Assembly (NCBI GenBank): GCA_036405135.1
Contig: DASWYF010000003.1
Coordinates: 1 to 64,000, forward strand
Length of the DNA stretch: 64,000 bases
Direction: 5' to 3'
DNA from: Verrucomicrobiia bacterium
GTDB taxonomy: Bacteria; Verrucomicrobiota; Verrucomicrobiia; Limisphaerales; JAEYXS01
Of the stretch, positions 61,682-64,000 are shown piece by piece. A program made the position numbers and the translations under genes. The notes below the pieces were generated by a model. The model had not been told where the DNA came from and made no database searches. It worked only from the letters and a program-made list of their open reading frames with translations. The first letter of the stretch is position 1. The number at the start of each line of letters is the position of its first letter.

Positions 61682-64000
61682 CTACGGGGAAGGGATGAGA
61701 AAACCTTCGGTCCATTCGGGGCGGGCGGGGGCTTCGCCGTTGGCGAGGGATTCTTTCCATTCGTTGTCGGTGAGGCGTTGGGGGAAGGGGGTCTCGAATT
61801 CGTAGTGGCTGAGGACGGGACCGGCGACCATGAATTTCTTGGAGCCGCGTTCGACGACCATGAAGAGCATGTTCACCTTGCCGACGCCTTGATGGAGGAT
61901 GCTGCCGGGGTCACCTTCTTGCGGAGAGGGTGGATCGGTATGCACATCGGCGACGAGGGCGTCGTATTTTTGCGCGCCGAAATCGATGGGGAAAGTGTCC
62001 GTGTAACTGGCGCTGCCGAGCATGTGACGGTAGAAGAGGCTGGGATACCAGCCATCGTAACGGCGCACGGGTCCGTAATTCGTCACGCCGGTCTGCATGA
62101 GTTGATGCATGAAGTTGGTTTGCGTGACGCTGAGAGGTTCTTGGCGCGTTTGTTGATCGGCGATCGCGCGGAGTTGGGAAACCTTGTCGATGAAATTGGT
62201 GAGGAAGGAGATGTGTTTCGCTTTCACATTCGCCATGTCCACGTTGCCATGCTCGATGTCGCTGACGGTACCTTCATAAGGCGAGGCTTGGAGGAGAGCG
62301 GCGGTGCGCGAGATCATTTGCTCGAGGCGGAGCCAGAATTCCACATTGGGCTCCACATAGGCATCTGGGTAACTGCACAGGCCCACATCGCTGTAGCTTT
62401 GCTTGGCGTAGAGGATGGTGTCGTGGCGGAGTTCGGTCCAGGAAGCAAGCTGGGTATTGAGAAGGCGGAGCGCCCATTCGCGGGTGCGGACGGCTTGGGG
62501 ATAGTGAGTGTCCGTGGTGGGAGCGGACAAGGCGCGCAGGGAAGAGAGCCAGCTCAGGTAGATATTGCTCTCCCACGCTTCGGGCGTCTGGCTATCGAGG
62601 ACGTTGCGCGCGGCGGCGAGGTTGTGTTGATAGGGGCGGTTATCGCGCCAGAAAATCATGTGATCCGGGCTGGAACTGGCGGTGGAATTGGTGAGGCGGG
62701 CGAGGAGTTCGGGGACGATCTGGTCATTGGCCAGCGTGGAGAAGGCGACATCCAAGGCGCTGGGAACGCGGCGTTGGATCTTGTTGGTCACACCGTTTTC
62801 CACCCAGAGAATGCTATCCGAAGTGACCTTCGAGAGGGCCCAGCTATCGGGGACAAACTTCTGGCCGAAGATGGTGAAGGAGCGGGGCAGGCGGAGTTGC
62901 TGCGGGCCGACTGGGGAGACGAAGGCATCGCCACGGATATTCTGCACGCCGAGCGAGCCTTGGCCTATCTGCGTTTGCAGGTCGGTGAGTTGTTGTGTGG
63001 TCGTGATGGCGGCAAGCGACGTGATGCCTGCGGAGGCGGTGAGATCGGCGAGATGGGCGAAGGTCATGGAGTCTGTCCAGCCGACGAAGGTCTCCGTGAC
63101 CTTCTCGAAATTTTGCCATGCCGGGTATTTGCCGGAGAGGACGAGCAATCGGCCGAGTGTGATGGCGGTGCCTAGCTGGCGTGTGGAGGGCGGGAGAGGA
63201 TTGCCGTCGCAATCTTGATCGCCGCCAGCGATGCGGAAATCAATGCGACCGAGCCACATCGTCGCGCGGAAATAACGGCGAAGGCGTTCGGATTGTTCGT
63301 AGTGGCCGCGAGGTTTGAATTGGGAGAAATCGGTGTTCCTCGGATAATCGAAAAAGGTGAAGCAGGTGAAGGATTCGGAGCTGATGGCGTCGAGCGTTGC
63401 TTGCACACGGGCGGCTTGGCCGAGGGCGGAGGCAACCTTGTTGCCTTTGAGCAGGGAACGCGCGACGGTCAGGTAGTAATCGGCATCCAATACACTGGTT
63501 GAGAGAGGGCCGCTGCCAGCTTCTTGCTGCGTGACGGCGATTTGCGCGGCCATGGCGTCGAGGATTTCTTCGAGCGTTTTCGAGAGCCAGAGGTGTTCGA
63601 GTTCCACGAGCATGTTGTCGTAGGAGCGATGCCAGGCGTGGAGGATGGCATCGGCAGAGACGAAGACGGGCAGGTCATCATTCCACAAGCTGTAAAAGGC
63701 TTGGGCGAAGTTCGTGGTGGCGAGGCGTTCGCTGACGACGAAACCGTTTTGCTGAAGGACGGCTTGTTCGGTAGCGTTGAGGCGGAAATCGTAGAAGCGG
63801 TAGCCGTGGTTTGTGGGCTGCATGCCGACGTTGTTCGTGGCGGGGTCGGTGGCAAAGAGGTTCCAGTATTGCGCGGTGGTGATGTTCCAATCGATGCCGG
63901 GGAGGTAAACATTCGTGAGGCTGTAACGCGCGGCGAATTGGGCGGGCGTGATCTGGCCGAGAGCGGCGAGTTCCTGCGCGAAGGCGGCGTTGTAACCGAA
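61682..64000 (-). CDS. DUF3160 protein, partial at window edge
   Basis: The open frame runs past the window end, so the true start is outside. 772 residues are visible; the first methionine here is at 63823 but an in-frame stretch of 59 codons precedes it. The DUF3160 region includes DDLPVFVSADAILHAWHRSYDNML, the helical VARSLLKGNKVASALGQAA and, near the end, MFMVVERGSKKFMVAGPVLSHYEFE. The family is secreted in several phyla and its function is unknown. The N-terminal part, FAQELAALGQITPAQFAARY, lacks a visible signal peptide, which should lie beyond the edge. Confidence 0.85.
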   Translation of the reverse strand, partial: FGYNAAFAQELAALGQITPAQFAARYSLTNVYLPGIDWNITTAQYWNLFATDPATNNVGMQPTNHGYRFYDFRLNATEQAVLQQNGFVVSERLATTNFAQAFYSLWNDDLPVFVSADAILHAWHRSYDNMLVELEHLWLSKTLEEILDAMAAQIAVTQQEAGSGPLSTSVLDADYYLTVARSLLKGNKVASALGQAARVQATLDAISSESFTCFTFFDYPRNTDFSQFKPRGHYEQSERLRRYFRATMWLGRIDFRIAGGDQDCDGNPLPPSTRQLGTAITLGRLLVLSGKYPAWQNFEKVTETFVGWTDSMTFAHLADLTASAGITSLAAITTTQQLTDLQTQIGQGSLGVQNIRGDAFVSPVGPQQLRLPRSFTIFGQKFVPDSWALSKVTSDSILWVENGVTNKIQRRVPSALDVAFSTLANDQIVPELLARLTNSTASSSPDHMIFWRDNRPYQHNLAAARNVLDSQTPEAWESNIYLSWLSSLRALSAPTTDTHYPQAVRTREWALRLLNTQLASWTELRHDTILYAKQSYSDVGLCSYPDAYVEPNVEFWLRLEQMISRTAALLQASPYEGTVSDIEHGNVDMANVKAKHISFLTNFIDKVSQLRAIADQQTRQEPLSVTQTNFMHQLMQTGVTNYGPVRRYDGWYPSLFYRHMLGSASYTDTFPIDFGAQKYDALVADVHTDPPSPQEGDPGSILHQGVGKVNMLFMVVERGSKKFMVAGPVLSHYEFETPFPQRLTDNEWKESLANGEAPARPEWTEGFLIPSP

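Noticed and set aside
61583-63175. 530-codon plus-strand open frame opposite the DUF3160 gene
   Set aside because: Its product is Gly/Glu/Ala-rich with no recognisable fold. The opposite frame contains the DUF3160 motifs and continues past the window end.
1-64000. CRISPR arrays and tRNA or rRNA genes
   Set aside because: No regularly spaced repeats and no cloverleaf or rRNA core sequence were recognised on either strand. A scan with tRNAscan-SE and Infernal would be decisive.

Overview
The window looks like chromosomal DNA of a member of the Verrucomicrobiota, probably a Pedosphaera/Limisphaerales-type soil or freshwater bacterium. The pointers are a PVC-type dehydrogenase/HEAT/cytochrome protein, a planctomycete-cytochrome (DUF1549/DUF1553) gene in tandem with a DUF1501 gene, a sigma factor fused to a membrane segment and a large extracytoplasmic region, DUF5069 and DUF3160 proteins, several Gfo/Idh/MocA oxidoreductases, and DNA that is moderately GC-rich. 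This placement is inferred from family content; no rRNA or tRNA gene was seen. I found no prophage, IS transposase or CRISPR array.

Layout. 1-10.3 kb: an FHA-GAF signalling protein, a small secreted protein, a P1B-4-like metal-exporting ATPase, a HEAT-PHP protein, the 23S rRNA pseudouridine synthase RluE bracketed by two copies of a hairpin repeat, a cNMP-binding protein, a DUF2238 membrane protein, a toxin-antitoxin pair whose toxin is frameshifted, and a zinc-ribbon membrane protein. 10.3-20.4 kb: an O-antigen-ligase/TPR protein with an in-frame palindromic repeat, the PVC-type heme protein, a YlbF-family protein with a cysteine-rich tail, and the DUF1501 and planctomycete-cytochrome pair. 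20.6-28.2 kb: hemerythrin, a CHASE-PAS hybrid histidine kinase, DUF1232, a translationally coupled PlsC-GNAT acyltransferase pair, and two peroxiredoxins. 28.5-37.3 kb: an exopolysaccharide locus (secreted protein, outer-membrane barrel, SLBB export protein, Wzc-like tyrosine autokinase, O-antigen ligase/polymerase). 37.4-49.9 kb: a CPA2 antiporter, GltX, an acyl-CoA thioesterase, an HNH endonuclease, the sigma-factor fusion, an FAD-dependent oxidoreductase followed by an MFS transporter, and a secreted propeller protein. 50-64 kb: a TIM-barrel and Gfo/Idh gene pair split by a GxxExxY nuclease-like gene, a CbiX-like chelatase, tyrA-aroA, a PQQ-like protein, UPF0114, DUF5069, an RGG-rich protein, a second Gfo/Idh gene, and a DUF3160 gene cut by the window edge.

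The most unusual structure is the GxxExxY (PD-(D/E)XK-like) gene at 51169-51564. It is enclosed by a 32-bp inverted repeat (31 of 32 positions matching) built from CGCAAAA-type units, one arm ending at its start codon and the other beginning 6 bp after its stop. It looks like a compact 465-bp nuclease cassette inserted between two metabolic genes. Other notable points are compensatory changes between the hairpin repeats around rluE, a dispersed palindrome translated inside a membrane protein, and a membrane-tethered sigma factor. Intact gene order is largely collinear, with rho-independent terminators at 16.0, 24.8, 27.0, 38.8, 49.0 and 52.8 kb. Recognisable Shine-Dalgarno sequences are rare, so many starts were chosen from domain or signal-peptide boundaries.
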